From contig NZ_JBBYXK010000007.1 in the NCBI RefSeq assembly GCF_039655875.1, positions 62,001 to 126,000 of the forward strand: a DNA stretch of 64,000 bases, given 5' to 3'. The position numbers and the translations under genes are program-made. The notes beneath the pieces are model-generated. The model was not told the DNA's origin, searched no databases, and saw only the letters and a list, made by a program, of their open reading frames with translations. Of the stretch, positions 8,578 to 19,663 are shown piece by piece (positions within the stretch are counted from its first letter, which is position 1; every line of letters begins with the position of its first letter). The DNA is from Emcibacter sp. SYSU 3D8 (GTDB lineage Bacteria; Pseudomonadota; Alphaproteobacteria; SMXS01).

Positions 8578-9103
8578 GGTGCGCGCGGTCGTGGTGGTGA
8601 TGGTTGCCATGACCATGCTCGTGCTCGTGCTCGTGATCATGGTCATGGTCATGGTGATGCGCGTGGGCGCGCTGGCCCGCATAGGCGCCGCTTTCCGGCT
8701 GGAACGGCCGGTCAGCGAAGCGGGTCTCGGCGCCCAGGTCGCGGACCATGCGCTCCAGCACCGCGTCGGGCCGGATGCTCAGCACACCATCGCAGAGCTG
8801 GGTCGGGACGTGGCGGTTGCCCAGATGCCAGGCGACGCGCACCAGTTCGGCCGGCGAGGCGCAGGCGATTTCGACCACCCGCTCCAGCGCGGCGATCACC
8901 CTGATCCAGCTGCCGTCGTCAAGCTGCAGCCCGTCGCCATCGCCCATGGCAACCGCCCTCTCCAGGTCCAGCAGCAGGTCTTCGCCCGCATCGGTATGCA
9001 ACAGGGTGCGGCGGCGGTGCCGGGCGTCGAAATCGAGCGTGACCGTGCCGGCGGCAGGCGCCGTCCAGTGACCGGCGGGAAAATGGGATACGGCGCGGCG
9101 CAT
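8567..9103 (-). CDS. ureE: Urease accessory nickel chaperone UreE
   Basis: Metallochaperone delivering nickel to the urease apoprotein complex; 178 aa from the ATG at 9103, chosen because GAGG lies 6 bases upstream. A TTG at 9115 overlapping the ureC stop would add four residues. It contains an N-terminal UreE fold and a C-terminal domain with LGNRHVPTQL. The last ~30 residues are an exceptionally His/Asp/Glu-rich nickel-binding tail (HDHDHDHEHEHEHGHG). The tail is encoded by hexanucleotide repeats around 8600-8665 and runs into the ureF start. Confidence 0.95.
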   Translation of the reverse strand: MRRAVSHFPAGHWTAPAAGTVTLDFDARHRRRTLLHTDAGEDLLLDLERAVAMGDGDGLQLDDGSWIRVIAALERVVEIACASPAELVRVAWHLGNRHVPTQLCDGVLSIRPDAVLERMVRDLGAETRFADRPFQPESGAYAGQRAHAHHHDHDHDHEHEHEHGHGNHHHHDRAHHDH

Positions 9104-9111
9104 GGCGGGCC

Positions 9112-10824
<1,713 letters not shown>

Positions 10825-10827
10825 TCG

Positions 10828-11139
10828 TCAGCCCTCCAGCTTGCCCATAACGGCCTGGTTGAAACCATAGACAGCCCTGTCTCCCTGAAACGGGACCAGC
10901 CTGACCGAACGGCTCTGGCCAGGCTCGAAACGCAGGGCCGTGCCGGCCGCGATATCGAGCCGCATGCCGCGCGCCGCCTCGCGGTCAAACTGCAGCTGCT
11001 CGTTGGTCTCGTGGAAATGATAGTGGCTGCCGACCTGGACAGGCCGGTCTCCGCCATTGGCGACCACGAGGGTCACGGACTTCAAACCGGCGTTGAGTTC
11101 GATCTCACCGGGCGCGGCGATGACTTCACCTGGGATCAT
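10828..11139 (-). CDS. ureB: Urease beta subunit UreB
   Basis: Structural urease subunit of 103 aa, beginning [18 protein letters not shown] and containing the conserved [12 protein letters not shown] and [17 protein letters not shown] segments. It is a separate gene from ureA, as in the three-subunit proteobacterial ureases (not the ureAB fusion). It lies seven bases after ureA and three before ureC. Confidence 0.98.
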   Translation of the reverse strand: MIPGEVIAAPGEIELNAGLKSVTLVVANGGDRPVQVGSHYHFHETNEQLQFDREAARGMRLDIAAGTALRFEPGQSRSVRLVPFQGDRAVYGFNQAVMGKLEG

Positions 11140-11146
11140 GGCAACC

Positions 11147-11449
11147 TCAGCGGATCGGATGATGGACGGTCACCAGCTTGGTGCCGTCCGGGAACGTGGC
11201 TTCCACCTGCACGTCGTGGACCATCTCGGGGATGCCCTCCATGACCTGGTCGCGGGTCAGGATATGCGCGCCGCTCGCCATCAGGTCGGCGACGCTGCGG
11301 CCGTCGCGGGCGCCTTCCATCACCGCGTTGGTGATGATGGCGATGCTTTCCGGATAGTTCAGCTTCACGCCGCGCGCCAGCCGGTCGCGGGCGACCATGG
11401 CGGCGAGCGCGATCATCAGCTTGTCCTTCTCTCGCGGCGTCAGGTTCAC
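11147..11449 (-). CDS. ureA: Urease gamma subunit UreA
   Basis: Structural subunit of exactly 100 aa, the standard length, from a GTG start at 11449 ([20 protein letters not shown]). Conserved features include [16 protein letters not shown] and the C-terminal [14 protein letters not shown]. The open frame continues upstream to 11596 but that portion lies within ureD and has no family similarity. It follows ureD by 13 bases. Confidence 0.97.
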   Translation of the reverse strand: MNLTPREKDKLMIALAAMVARDRLARGVKLNYPESIAIITNAVMEGARDGRSVADLMASGAHILTRDQVMEGIPEMVHDVQVEATFPDGTKLVTVHHPIR

Positions 11450-11462
11450 GGCGTCTTCCCTC

Positions 11463-12317
11463 TCAGCATGTCCACAGCCTGGGCGGCCAGGGCGCGAAGC
11501 CACCAAGACCCGCCCGGAATCCTTCCAGAAAAAATCCCACATGGGCGGCGAGCGCCATGCCGTCGAAAGCAAGAAAGCGTCCGACGAGCAGCCCATTGAC
11601 CAGGGTCACGCCCGACTCGCCGCAGTCCTCGACCAGCGCGCGCGCCAGTTCCAGCCGGTCGGTGGCATCGGGCGCCGCATAGACCAGGGTCGCGAAGGCG
11701 CGGTTGCTCCCCAGCGACGCGCGCCGTCTGGCCAGCGCGCCGAGGTCGCCGGTCAGCCGCAGCGCGTCGGCCCAGACGAGCCGTCCGTCGCGGCGCACCC
11801 GCCATTCGTCGCGCAGCGCGCCGCGGATCATGGTCTCGCCGCTCGCCTGCCTTCCCATCACCAGCCAGTCGAGGGCGAGCACCCTGCCCGAGCCTTCGAC
11901 GTCGATGTCGGTGCGGCGGCGCAGCCGGGCGCCGTCGAAGGCGATGGTCTGCTGCGGCAGCCACTCCAGGGTCGCGCCATCATCCACCGCGATCGACATG
12001 TGCAGCCGCGCATCCCGGTCGATGGCGCCATAGACCTTTTCCGACGCCTGGGTGGTCACCGTCGTCACCGCCGCGCCGGCGACGCGCACGGCATAGTCCA
12101 GTTCGTCGCCGCCGGCGATGCCGCCCGAGCTGTTGATGAACACGATCTCGGCCTGGTCGCGGCCATCGACCCGGGGCATCAGCACCTTGCACGGGCTCTT
12201 CTGGTAGAGGTCGGCGACACGCGCGCCCGACAATGCGACCCGCGCGGCACCGCGTGCCCGCTGCATGCCGGCGTCGCTGGAGACGGCGGGCTTAGACGGT
12301 GAGGTGTCGACGAACAT
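11463..12317 (-). CDS. ureD: Urease accessory protein UreD
   Basis: UreD/UreH binds the urease apoprotein and the UreFG complex during nickel activation; 284 aa. Family landmarks are [41 protein letters not shown] and [14 protein letters not shown]. The ATG at 12317 overlaps the end of urtE by 26 bases; an internal ATG at 12266 ([14 protein letters not shown]) begins closer to the usual N-terminus, so the exact start is uncertain. It is the first urease gene after the urea transporter in the same operon. Confidence 0.94.
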   Translation of the reverse strand: MFVDTSPSKPAVSSDAGMQRARGAARVALSGARVADLYQKSPCKVLMPRVDGRDQAEIVFINSSGGIAGGDELDYAVRVAGAAVTTVTTQASEKVYGAIDRDARLHMSIAVDDGATLEWLPQQTIAFDGARLRRRTDIDVEGSGRVLALDWLVMGRQASGETMIRGALRDEWRVRRDGRLVWADALRLTGDLGALARRRASLGSNRAFATLVYAAPDATDRLELARALVEDCGESGVTLVNGLLVGRFLAFDGMALAAHVGFFLEGFRAGLGGFAPWPPRLWTC

Positions 12318-12987
12318 CTGCTTCCGCGAATTGGGAGGGTGGCCCGGCCAGCACAACCTCGCCCCGGTCCATCACCACGAACTGGTCGGCGAGTTCGCGG
12401 GCGAATTCGAAATATTGCTCGACCAGCACAATCGCCATGGTGCCGGTATCGCGCAGCATGGCAATGACACCGCCGATATCCTTGATGATCGATGGCTGGA
12501 TGCCTTCGGTCGGTTCGTCGAGTACCAGCAGCTTGGGTCGCATCACCAGCGCCCGCGCGATAGCGAGTTGCTGCTGCTGCCCGCCCGATAGGTCGCCGCC
12601 ACGGCGGCCCAACATGGACTTCAACACCGGAAACAGGTCGTAGATTTCTGGCGGGATGGTCCGCTCGGTCTTCGGCACCGCCGCGAAGCCCGACTTCAGG
12701 TTCTCCTCGACGGTAAGCAGCGGAAATATCTCGCGGCCCTGCGGCACCAGCGCGATACCGGAGGCCGCCCGCGCATAGGCGGCCATGCCAGTGATTTCCT
12801 TGCCGTCCCAGGCAATCGAGCCGCTGCGCGGGTTGACCTGCCCTGCAATGGCGCGGATCAGACTGGTCTTGCCAACGCCATTGCGGCCCAGCACGCAAGT
12901 GACCTTGCCGATCTCGGCAGTCATCGACACGCCGCGCAGCGCCTGGCTGGAGCCGTAAAAGAGGTTGATGTCCCTGCAATCGAGCAT
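12292..12987 (-). CDS. urtE: Urea ABC transporter ATP-binding protein UrtE
   Basis: LivF-like ATPase of the urea importer; 231 aa. Walker A is LGRNGVGKTSL (residues about 33-41), the signature is LSGGQQQQLAIARAL and Walker B is LLVLDEPTEGIQPSII, with the Gln-rich signature typical of UrtE. It starts three bases after the urtD stop. With UrtD it energises the UrtBC permease pair for high-affinity urea uptake, directly upstream of the urease genes. Confidence 0.95.
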   Translation of the reverse strand: MLDCRDINLFYGSSQALRGVSMTAEIGKVTCVLGRNGVGKTSLIRAIAGQVNPRSGSIAWDGKEITGMAAYARAASGIALVPQGREIFPLLTVEENLKSGFAAVPKTERTIPPEIYDLFPVLKSMLGRRGGDLSGGQQQQLAIARALVMRPKLLVLDEPTEGIQPSIIKDIGGVIAMLRDTGTMAIVLVEQYFEFARELADQFVVMDRGEVVLAGPPSQFAEADVRRHLTV

Positions 12988-12990
12988 GGC

Positions 12991-13770
12991 CTAGCGTCCC
13001 AGATACACGTCGATGACCTGCTGGTCGTTGCGGACGAAGTCGAGTGAGCCCTCCGCCAGCACCGACCCCTCGTGCAGCACGGTGACCTTGACGCCGAGTG
13101 CCTCGACAAAGGTCATGTCATGCTCGACCACCATCAGCGACCTGGTCTTGTTGATTTCGCGCAGCAGATGCACGGTCTGCTCGGTCTCGGCATCGGTCAT
13201 GCCAGCCACCGGTTCGTCGACCAGCAGCAGGCTCGGCTCCTGCATCAGCAACATGCCAATTTCCAGCCATTGCTTCTGGCCGTGCGATAATGCGCCCGCC
13301 AATTCGGTACGCCGGTCCGACACCCCGACAAGCTTGAGCATGGCGTCGATCCTGTCCTCCTCCTCCGCCGAAGTCCTGGCTAACAGGGTGGCGAAGGGAC
13401 TGCGCCTGGCCTTCATGGCCAGTTCGAGGTTGTTCCAGACCGTGTGGCTTTCGAAGACCGACGGCTTCTGAAACTTGCGGCCGATCCCAAGATTGGCGAT
13501 CTGCGCTTCGTCCAGTCTGGTCAGGTCGGTATCGCCGTGGAATGCCACCTGTCCGGCATCCGGGCGGGTTTTACCGGTGATCACGTCCATCATGGTGGTC
13601 TTGCCTGCGCCGTTGGGGCCGATCACGGCGCGCATCTCGCCAAGGTCGATTACCAGCGACAGGTTGTTGAGCGCCTTGAAGCCGTCGAAGCTGACCGAAA
13701 CGGCATCCAGATAGAGCGCCGGCTTGCTTTCCTCGATGGCCTCAATCACGTCGCTTTCCGTTTCGGTCAT
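12991..13770 (-). CDS. urtD: Urea ABC transporter ATP-binding protein UrtD
   Basis: LivG-like ATPase; 259 aa from the ATG at 13770, which overlaps the urtC stop (ATGA). Walker A is IGPNGAGKTTMMDVI, the family-typical SHGQKQWLEIGMLL replaces the canonical ABC signature, and Walker B is LLLVDEPVAGM. A short acidic N-terminal extension (MTETESDVIEAIEESKP) precedes the ATPase fold. The upstream open frame to 13932 belongs to urtC territory and is not used. Confidence 0.95.
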   Translation of the reverse strand: MTETESDVIEAIEESKPALYLDAVSVSFDGFKALNNLSLVIDLGEMRAVIGPNGAGKTTMMDVITGKTRPDAGQVAFHGDTDLTRLDEAQIANLGIGRKFQKPSVFESHTVWNNLELAMKARRSPFATLLARTSAEEEDRIDAMLKLVGVSDRRTELAGALSHGQKQWLEIGMLLMQEPSLLLVDEPVAGMTDAETEQTVHLLREINKTRSLMVVEHDMTFVEALGVKVTVLHEGSVLAEGSLDFVRNDQQVIDVYLGR

Positions 13771-14933
13771 GGCTGAGCCTCCGTTTTTGGCTCGGCGAGC
13801 GACTGCGGTTCGGGCGCTTCGGGGGATGGTGTCGACCTCTTCAACAGTCCCAGCTTGCTTAGGCCGCCAACCACGCCTTTGGGCAGGAACAGGGTGGTCA
13901 GCACGAACAGGGCGCCAAGGGCATAGAGCCAAGCATCGGGGATAGCGCCGGTGAAGTAGGTCTTGGCGAAATTCACCAGTACCGCGCCCAGCGCCGCACC
14001 ATAGAGCGTGCCCCGGCCGCCAAGCGCCACCCAGATGACGATCTCGATGGAATTGGCGGGTGAGAACTCGCTGGGATTGATGATCCCAACCTGCGGCACA
14101 TAGAGTGCACCGGCGATACCTGCCATCACCGCCGAGAACGTGAACACGAACAGCTTGTAGTGCTCCACCCGGTAGCCCAGGAATCGCACCCGGCTCTCGG
14201 CGTCACGCACCCCTACCAGCACGCGTCCCAGTTTCGACATGACAATGAACCGGCAGGCCAGGAACGCCAGCATCAGAGCAATGCCGGTCGCAACGAACAA
14301 CGCCGCGCGGGTGCCGTCAGCCTGCAGGCTGAACCCGAGGATGTCCTTGAAGTCGGTGAGGCCATTGTTGCCGCCAAAGCCCATATCGTTGCGGAAGAAC
14401 GCAAGCAGCAGGGCGAAAGTCATGGCCTGGCTGATGATCGACAGATAGACGCCGGTGACGCGCGAGCGGAACGCAAGCCAGCCGAATACGAAGCCCAGGA
14501 TGCCCGGCGCCAAGACCACCATCAGCAGGGCGAAGGGGAAACTGTCGAAACCAAGCCAGTACCAAGGCAATTCCTGCCAATTCAGGAACACCATGAAGTC
14601 CGGGAGAACAGGATTAGCATAAACGCCGCGATCGCCGATCTGGCGCATCAGGTACATGCCCATGGCATAGCCGCCGAGCGCGAAAAACGCCCCGTGGCCA
14701 AGACTGAGGATGCCGCAGAATCCCCAGATCAGGTCGACGGACAGGGCCAGGATGGCGAAAGACAGATACTTGCCCAACAGGCTGACCACATAGGTCGGCA
14801 CATGCATAAACGAGTCCGGCGGCGTCAGCAGGTTGAGCAACGGGACCACAAGAGTGGTGGCGAGCACGATGACGAGGAATATCCGGCTGGGCTTGTCGAG
14901 CAGCAGCAGGCGGGAGGTGATCGGTCCGGTCAT
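13767..14933 (-). CDS. urtC: Urea ABC transporter permease UrtC
   Basis: LivM-like membrane permease of 388 aa with about ten hydrophobic segments. It has the family motif VDLIWGFCGILSLGHGAFFA and the cytoplasmic loop VRDAESRVRFLGY that docks with the ATPases. The start at 14933 gives MTGPITSRLLLLDKPSR. The C-terminal ~25 residues are a Pro/Glu-rich cytoplasmic tail. It starts ten bases after the urtB stop and its own stop overlaps urtD. Confidence 0.95.
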   Translation of the reverse strand: MTGPITSRLLLLDKPSRIFLVIVLATTLVVPLLNLLTPPDSFMHVPTYVVSLLGKYLSFAILALSVDLIWGFCGILSLGHGAFFALGGYAMGMYLMRQIGDRGVYANPVLPDFMVFLNWQELPWYWLGFDSFPFALLMVVLAPGILGFVFGWLAFRSRVTGVYLSIISQAMTFALLLAFFRNDMGFGGNNGLTDFKDILGFSLQADGTRAALFVATGIALMLAFLACRFIVMSKLGRVLVGVRDAESRVRFLGYRVEHYKLFVFTFSAVMAGIAGALYVPQVGIINPSEFSPANSIEIVIWVALGGRGTLYGAALGAVLVNFAKTYFTGAIPDAWLYALGALFVLTTLFLPKGVVGGLSKLGLLKRSTPSPEAPEPQSLAEPKTEAQP

Positions 14934-14943
14934 GCTCCGCCCC

Positions 14944-16566
14944 CTACTCGACCGCTCGGCCACGTTGGGCGAACAGCCCTCGCGGCTTGCGCTGGATGAA
15001 AAGGATCACCGCGATCAGGATGAAGATCTTGGCAAGTACCGCGCCCGCCAGCGGCTCGAGGAACTTGTTGGCAACGCCAAGGGTCAGTGCGCCGACCAGA
15101 GTGCCCCAGAGGTTGCCGACACCACCGAATACCACCACGAGGAACGAGTCGATGATGTAGGACTGGCCCAGGTTAGGGCTGACATTGCTGATCTGGCTGA
15201 GCGCCACGCCGGCGATTCCGGCGACGCCCGAACCTAGGCCGAATGTCATGGCATCAACCCAGTTGGAGCGGATGCCAACCGAGTTCGCCATGCGCCGGTT
15301 CTGGGTGACGGCCCGCATCTGCAGGCCAAAGGTGCTGCGCTTGATCACTAGGGTCAGAACGGCAAATACAGCAAGGGCGAACACGACGATCCAGACACGG
15401 TTGAGGGTGAACGGCAGGCCGGCGGTGACCTCGATCGTGCCACTCATCCAGGACGGCGCGCCCACCTCCACGTTTGACGGTCCGAAGATGGTGCGGATGG
15501 CCTGCTGGAGGATCAGGCTGATTCCCCAGGTGGCGAGCAGGGTTTCAAGCGGCCGCCCGTAGAGAAAACGGATTACGCCGCGTTCGATGGCGATGCCCAC
15601 GGCGCCCGCGACCAGGAAGGCGGCAGGCAGTGCCACGAAAAGTGAATAATCGAATGCCTCCGGAAAGCTGGAGCGGAACACCTGCTGGACCATGAAGGTG
15701 GTATAGGCGCCCAGCATGACCAGTTCGCCATGGGCCATGTTGATGACCCCCATGACACCGAAGGTGATGGCGAGGCCGATGGCGGCAAGCAGCAGGACCG
15801 ATCCGAGCGAGATGCCGTACCAGACATTCTGCACCCAGCCGAGAATTTCAAGCCGCCCCTCCAGCGCGGCAACTCCCTCGGCTGCGACCTGCTTCAGGGC
15901 ACCTTCCGAACTGGATTCGATCTGCGTAAGCAGGGTGAGCGCGTCGCGGTTCCCCCGCTGCCTGACCAACTCGATAGCCTTGATTTTCTCGGCTTCCGGT
16001 CCGTCGCCGGCCAAGGCGATGGCGGCCTGAGCCTGGAGCATGGCCTGCTTCACACCGGCATCCCGTTCGTTGGAGATGGCTTCGGCGAGCAACTCCGACA
16101 TCTCCGGATCGCGGCTCTTGAAAACGGTGTCGGCGGCCTCGGTGCGGATCGTTGCGGTCTTGCCGAACAGAGTCAGCGTGCCGATGGCAGATCGCAACGC
16201 GCGGCGCACCCGGTTGTTCAGCCGGACTTTCTCCAGCATGCCTGCGGCGACCATGCCCGCATTGGCGCCGGACGCGGCGTCTTCCACCTTGAACTGCTCG
16301 TCCGTCGCGGACGTTGCAATCACGATGGCGCCGCTCCCGGAGACGACGTAGAGACTGCCGGCCTCCAGGGCACGGAGAATGATTCTGGCGCGGTCGGTGC
16401 GGGTTGCCGAGACAGCATTGATGGCGTCGATGGTCTCGTCAAATCCGCCGGCGGCGAAGCCCGAGACCGCAATGGGAAGATCGCTTTCCTGGGCACTCGC
16501 CGAAAAGGTATTCCCGGCAGTAACGGCCAGTAAGGCGGCGGCGATCAGGCACATCAGAAATCGCAT
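14944..16566 (-). CDS. urtB: Urea ABC transporter permease UrtB
   Basis: LivH-like permease; 540 aa. The first ~20 residues are a signal peptide (CLIAAALLAVTAGNTFSASA), followed by a soluble extension of about 220 residues with HEAT-like helices (residues ~25-245). The permease proper then begins near NVWYGISLGSVLLLAAIGLAI and includes FGVMGVINMAHGELVMLGAY. This extended form is typical of true urea UrtB proteins, and the second transporter in this window lacks it. An intercistronic hairpin separates it from urtA. Confidence 0.95.
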   Translation of the reverse strand: MRFLMCLIAAALLAVTAGNTFSASAQESDLPIAVSGFAAGGFDETIDAINAVSATRTDRARIILRALEAGSLYVVSGSGAIVIATSATDEQFKVEDAASGANAGMVAAGMLEKVRLNNRVRRALRSAIGTLTLFGKTATIRTEAADTVFKSRDPEMSELLAEAISNERDAGVKQAMLQAQAAIALAGDGPEAEKIKAIELVRQRGNRDALTLLTQIESSSEGALKQVAAEGVAALEGRLEILGWVQNVWYGISLGSVLLLAAIGLAITFGVMGVINMAHGELVMLGAYTTFMVQQVFRSSFPEAFDYSLFVALPAAFLVAGAVGIAIERGVIRFLYGRPLETLLATWGISLILQQAIRTIFGPSNVEVGAPSWMSGTIEVTAGLPFTLNRVWIVVFALAVFAVLTLVIKRSTFGLQMRAVTQNRRMANSVGIRSNWVDAMTFGLGSGVAGIAGVALSQISNVSPNLGQSYIIDSFLVVVFGGVGNLWGTLVGALTLGVANKFLEPLAGAVLAKIFILIAVILFIQRKPRGLFAQRGRAVE

Positions 16567-16661
16567 GACGACGACTCCCCCTCTTGTCTTCCGAGTGTAA
16601 CGCGGGTTATTCGCATTGCAGCATTATTCTTGTTGCGTTGCACAATTTTACGCGAGGAGGA

Positions 16662-16694
16662 GCAGGCGGCTGTTCCAGCGAACACGCCGCCTGC
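16662..16694 (-). other. Intercistronic hairpin between urtA and urtB
   Basis: GCAGGCGGC (16662-16670) pairs perfectly with GCCGCCTGC (16686-16694). Inside, TGTTC (71-75) can pair with GAACA (80-84), giving a 14-bp stem with one bulge. No T-tract follows on the minus strand, so full termination is unlikely. A stem placed just after a binding-protein gene usually stabilises its mRNA or attenuates readthrough, so that more UrtA than permease is made. Confidence 0.6.
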
Positions 16695-16734
16695 CAGCCC
16701 CCCTGGCAAAGGACTTACGGGTAGGAGAGCAAGA

Positions 16735-18063
16735 CTATTTGGACTTGCCGCCGCACTTGCCGGTCTTGACGTTGTAGTTGCCGCAGGACAGCGGCGCGCG
16801 CCAATCGGAGATCAGGTCCTTCGAGTCCGGCAGATAATCGGACCATTCGTCGCCCACGATCAGGCCGGGCGTCTTCTGCACGGTCTGGATCTGGCCGTTG
16901 CCCTGGATCTCGCCGATCAGCACGGGCTTGGTGATGTGGTGGTTCGGCAGCATGGCAGAGTACCCACCTGTCAGGTTGGGCACCGAGATACCGACCATCG
17001 CATCGATCACCTTGTCGGGATTAATGCTGTTGGCCTTCTTCACGGCCTGGACCCACATGTTGAAGCCGATGTAGTGGGCTTCCATGGGATCGTTGGTCAC
17101 CCGCTTGGGATTCTTGATGAAGGCCTGCCACTTCTTGATGAACTCGGTGTTCGCCGGGTTCTTTTCGGACATGAAATAGTTCCAGGCGGCCAGATGGCCG
17201 ACAAGCGGCTTGGTATCGAGGCCGGCCAACTCTTCCTCACCGACCGAGAACGCGACGACCGGAATGTCCTCGGCCTTGATACCCTGGTTGCCCAGTTCCT
17301 TGTAGAAGGGCACATTGGCGTCGCCGTTGATGGTCGACACCACCGCGGTCTTCTTGCCGCCCGAACCGAATTTCTTGATGTCGGCGACGATGTTCTGCCA
17401 GTCGGAGTGTCCAAACGGCGTGTAGTTGATCATGATGTCGGCGGCAGCGACGCCCTTCGACTTCAGGTAGGCTTCGAGAATCTTGTTGGTCGTGCGCGGA
17501 TAGACATAATCGGTGCCTGCCAGCACCCAGCGCTTAACGCCTTCTTCCTTCATCAGGTAGTCGACCGCGGGAATCGCCTGCTGGTTCGGCGCGGCGCCGG
17601 TATAGAACACGTTACGCGAGGATTCCTCGCCTTCGTACTGCACCGGATAGAACAAGACACCATTCAGTTCCTCGAACACCGGCAGCACGGACTTGCGCGA
17701 AACCGACGTCCAGCAGCCGAACACCGCCGCCACTTTCTGCTTGGCGAGCAGCTCGCGCGCTTTCTCGGCGAACAGCGGCCAGTCGGAAGCCGGATCGACG
17801 ACGACAGCCTCGAGCTTCTTGCCGAGCAGGCCACCCTTCTTGTTCTGCTCTTCGATCAGCATGAGCATGACGTCCTTCAACGTTGTCTCGCTGATCGCCA
17901 TGGTGCCCGAAAGCGAGTGCAGAATACCGACCTTGATCGTGTCGGCGGCCTGGGCGGCCGTCGCGCCAAAGGCCGTGGCGGCTATGACGCCCGCCGCGAT
18001 CAGCGATCTGGCTGGCTTTACGGCCGATTTCAATCCCTGCGTGAAAACCTGGTTCATGTGCAT
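16735..18063 (-). CDS. urtA: Urea ABC transporter substrate-binding protein UrtA
   Basis: Periplasmic binding protein, about 442 aa. The ATG at 18063 is preceded by AGGGAGGT seven bases upstream, preferred over an in-frame TTG at 18084. A signal peptide with a run of Ala ends near ATAAQAAD. The mature part opens IKVGILHSLSGTMAISETT, the UrtA/FmdD signature, followed by FGCWTSVSRKSVLPVFEE and GTDYVYPRTTNKILE. It lies 168 bases upstream of urtB and 75 bases downstream of the porin gene. Confidence 0.96.
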   Translation of the reverse strand: MHMNQVFTQGLKSAVKPARSLIAAGVIAATAFGATAAQAADTIKVGILHSLSGTMAISETTLKDVMLMLIEEQNKKGGLLGKKLEAVVVDPASDWPLFAEKARELLAKQKVAAVFGCWTSVSRKSVLPVFEELNGVLFYPVQYEGEESSRNVFYTGAAPNQQAIPAVDYLMKEEGVKRWVLAGTDYVYPRTTNKILEAYLKSKGVAAADIMINYTPFGHSDWQNIVADIKKFGSGGKKTAVVSTINGDANVPFYKELGNQGIKAEDIPVVAFSVGEEELAGLDTKPLVGHLAAWNYFMSEKNPANTEFIKKWQAFIKNPKRVTNDPMEAHYIGFNMWVQAVKKANSINPDKVIDAMVGISVPNLTGGYSAMLPNHHITKPVLIGEIQGNGQIQTVQKTPGLIVGDEWSDYLPDSKDLISDWRAPLSCGNYNVKTGKCGGKSK

Positions 18064-18100
18064 TGCTAAGACCTCCCTTGCCAATGCGAGTTGCTCGAAT

Positions 18101-18129
18101 GGCGGGGCCCGGCGGCGCCGGCCCCCGCC
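18101..18129 (-). other. GC-rich hairpin between porin and urtA genes
   Basis: GGCGGGG at 18101-18107 is complementary to CCCCGCC at 18123-18129, with a GC-rich loop that can itself fold. It lies between the porin stop (18139) and the urtA ribosome-binding site. No T-run follows. It may moderate readthrough from the porin gene, but structure has not been computed. Confidence 0.4.
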
Positions 18130-18138
18130 GCTGGGTTG

Positions 18139-19269
18139 CTAGATCTGGACCTGAATGCCGACGATGAACGAGTCGATGGACGGACCGAAATCGAAGTCCT
18201 CGTGGCCATAGGTGAACGACGCCCGGGCGTTGTGACCGTCGATGATATAGTTGAAGCCGCCATCCCACTTCTTGCTGCTGGCGAAGCCGTCGTCACGGTC
18301 CATGTCCTGGTACCGAATGACTGGCTGGAACTGGCCAAAGCCCACCTTCCCGGGAATCAGGAAGCTGGCCTGGGTGTAGAACCCTTCGCCTTCCATCAGT
18401 GTCGAAATGAGGCCGTCGGTATCGTAATTGTAGTAGGCGCCTTCCAGAGTGATCGCGCCGCCGTTGGCCACCGGCCACTCGAACAACACGTCGATGCTCC
18501 AGCCGGTGAAGTCGCCCCAGATGACATCATCGCCGGTCGCCTTTGCCTGATGCATGAAGGTCGCGCCGACGGCGAGGATCTTCTTGGTGCCGTAATAGGT
18601 GCTGGAGTTGTAATAGCCGGGCTCCGGATCGAAGAAATTGTAGACAAGGCGGCCGGCGAACAGCGGGGTATCGTGGTTATAGGCGCGGGTCGGAAACGGC
18701 GTATCGGCGAGGCTGCACGAATTCTTGCCACTGGAGCAGCCCTCGAACACGCCGAACTGGTACTTGAACTTGCCGCCGCCTATCTGGCCCCAGACGGCGA
18801 CGCCGTTGTCGCGGCCAGCGAAAATGGCCGGATAGCCCTGGACGTTCGGAAAGTTCCAGATGTTGGCGTAATAAGGGCCAGACAGGTTGGCGCGGTCGGA
18901 GGGCGGCAAGAAGCGCCCCATCCAAATATTGAAATATTCGCTGAACTGCAGCTTCACGACGGCATCAAGGATATGGATGTCGTCGTCGCCGTCGATTTCG
19001 GTGTTGAACTCGACGCCAACCCACTTGGTAACCTCGCCATTCACATAGAGGCGGGCGCTGTCGAGATTGAACTTGCTTGACCAGCTGCCGTCCGGCGCGG
19101 CGTCTTCGATGGCGTTGTACGACACGCGTGCGCCGGCGCCGACGCTGATCCACTTGTCTTCGTCGATTTCCATCTTGTACCCGGCATGGGCCGGCGCCGT
19201 GCTTGCCAGAACCGCGGCGGCGCCGACGATCGAGAGCAAACCAGTTTTCATGGTCTTGGTGAATTGCAT
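18139..19269 (-). CDS. Outer-membrane porin, probable urea/short-chain amide channel (FmdC-like)
   Basis: A 376-aa exported beta-barrel protein. The start at 19269 (MQFTKTMKTGLLSIVGAAAV) has GGGAG eight bases upstream; a signal peptide ends at STAPAHAG. The rest shows alternating aromatic/polar strands (for example FNLDSARLYVNGEVTKWVG and KLQFSEYFNIWMGRFLPP) as in phosphate-selective/OprP-type porins, ending with the short strand FIVGIQVQI. A porin is known next to Urt/Fmd transporters in other bacteria (FmdC of Methylophilus). Position as first gene before urtA suggests it admits urea or amides through the outer membrane; substrate is inferred. Confidence 0.75.
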   Translation of the reverse strand: MQFTKTMKTGLLSIVGAAAVLASTAPAHAGYKMEIDEDKWISVGAGARVSYNAIEDAAPDGSWSSKFNLDSARLYVNGEVTKWVGVEFNTEIDGDDDIHILDAVVKLQFSEYFNIWMGRFLPPSDRANLSGPYYANIWNFPNVQGYPAIFAGRDNGVAVWGQIGGGKFKYQFGVFEGCSSGKNSCSLADTPFPTRAYNHDTPLFAGRLVYNFFDPEPGYYNSSTYYGTKKILAVGATFMHQAKATGDDVIWGDFTGWSIDVLFEWPVANGGAITLEGAYYNYDTDGLISTLMEGEGFYTQASFLIPGKVGFGQFQPVIRYQDMDRDDGFASSKKWDGGFNYIIDGHNARASFTYGHEDFDFGPSIDSFIVGIQVQI

Positions 19270-19393
19270 CCGGGGACTCCCTTTGTCGTTGAGGCATGAT
19301 CGAGCCATGCTGGTATTGGCGGTTCCGCAGCTGGATTGGTGGTCTGGGGATAAGCGTGACCCGCTGCGGCGCGCCCGTAACAATCCGGTCATA

Positions 19394-19413
19394 TTGTGCG
19401 TCGCACCAATACG
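19394..19413 (-). promoter_or_regulatory. Candidate operator shared by the urea and amide operons, site 1
   Basis: TTGTGCGTCGCACCAATACG on the plus strand, about 125 bases upstream of the porin start. It contains the inverted repeat GTGCG-T-CGCAC and matches 19 of 20 bases at 26627-26646, upstream of the other minus-strand operon. Weaker similarity continues on both sides. No other gene function explains the match, so a common regulator site is likely. The regulator is not proven. Confidence 0.6.
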
Positions 19414-19663
19414 CAGAATGACGTAGGCACCCATCGCAGATGCGGTGTTTTCGCCGGGGCCGATTGGCCTGTGTGCGGCAAGGCCACGACTGCATTCAGA
19501 TTTTAATATTTATATTTCAATTGGTTAGGTGTTTTTATCAATTTTGTTCCAATGCCGTGATATTGCCCCTGCAAACAACTTGCCGCCAGTTACCGCGTTA
19601 CTGACGAGTCGCCATGCGTTACTGGAAGGTTGAGGAAAGCACGCATCCCGCATCGCACAACGA

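Noticed and set aside
8598-8665. Short tandem repeats as a possible CRISPR array
   Set aside because: Units are 6 bp with no spacers and they encode the His-rich UreE tail; this is coding low-complexity DNA.
19270-19500. Sigma-54 promoter or NtrC site upstream of the porin-urea operon
   Set aside because: No TGGC-N8/9-TTGC spacing was found on the minus strand, and the GGTGC/GCAC halves are in the opposite order from the NtrC consensus.
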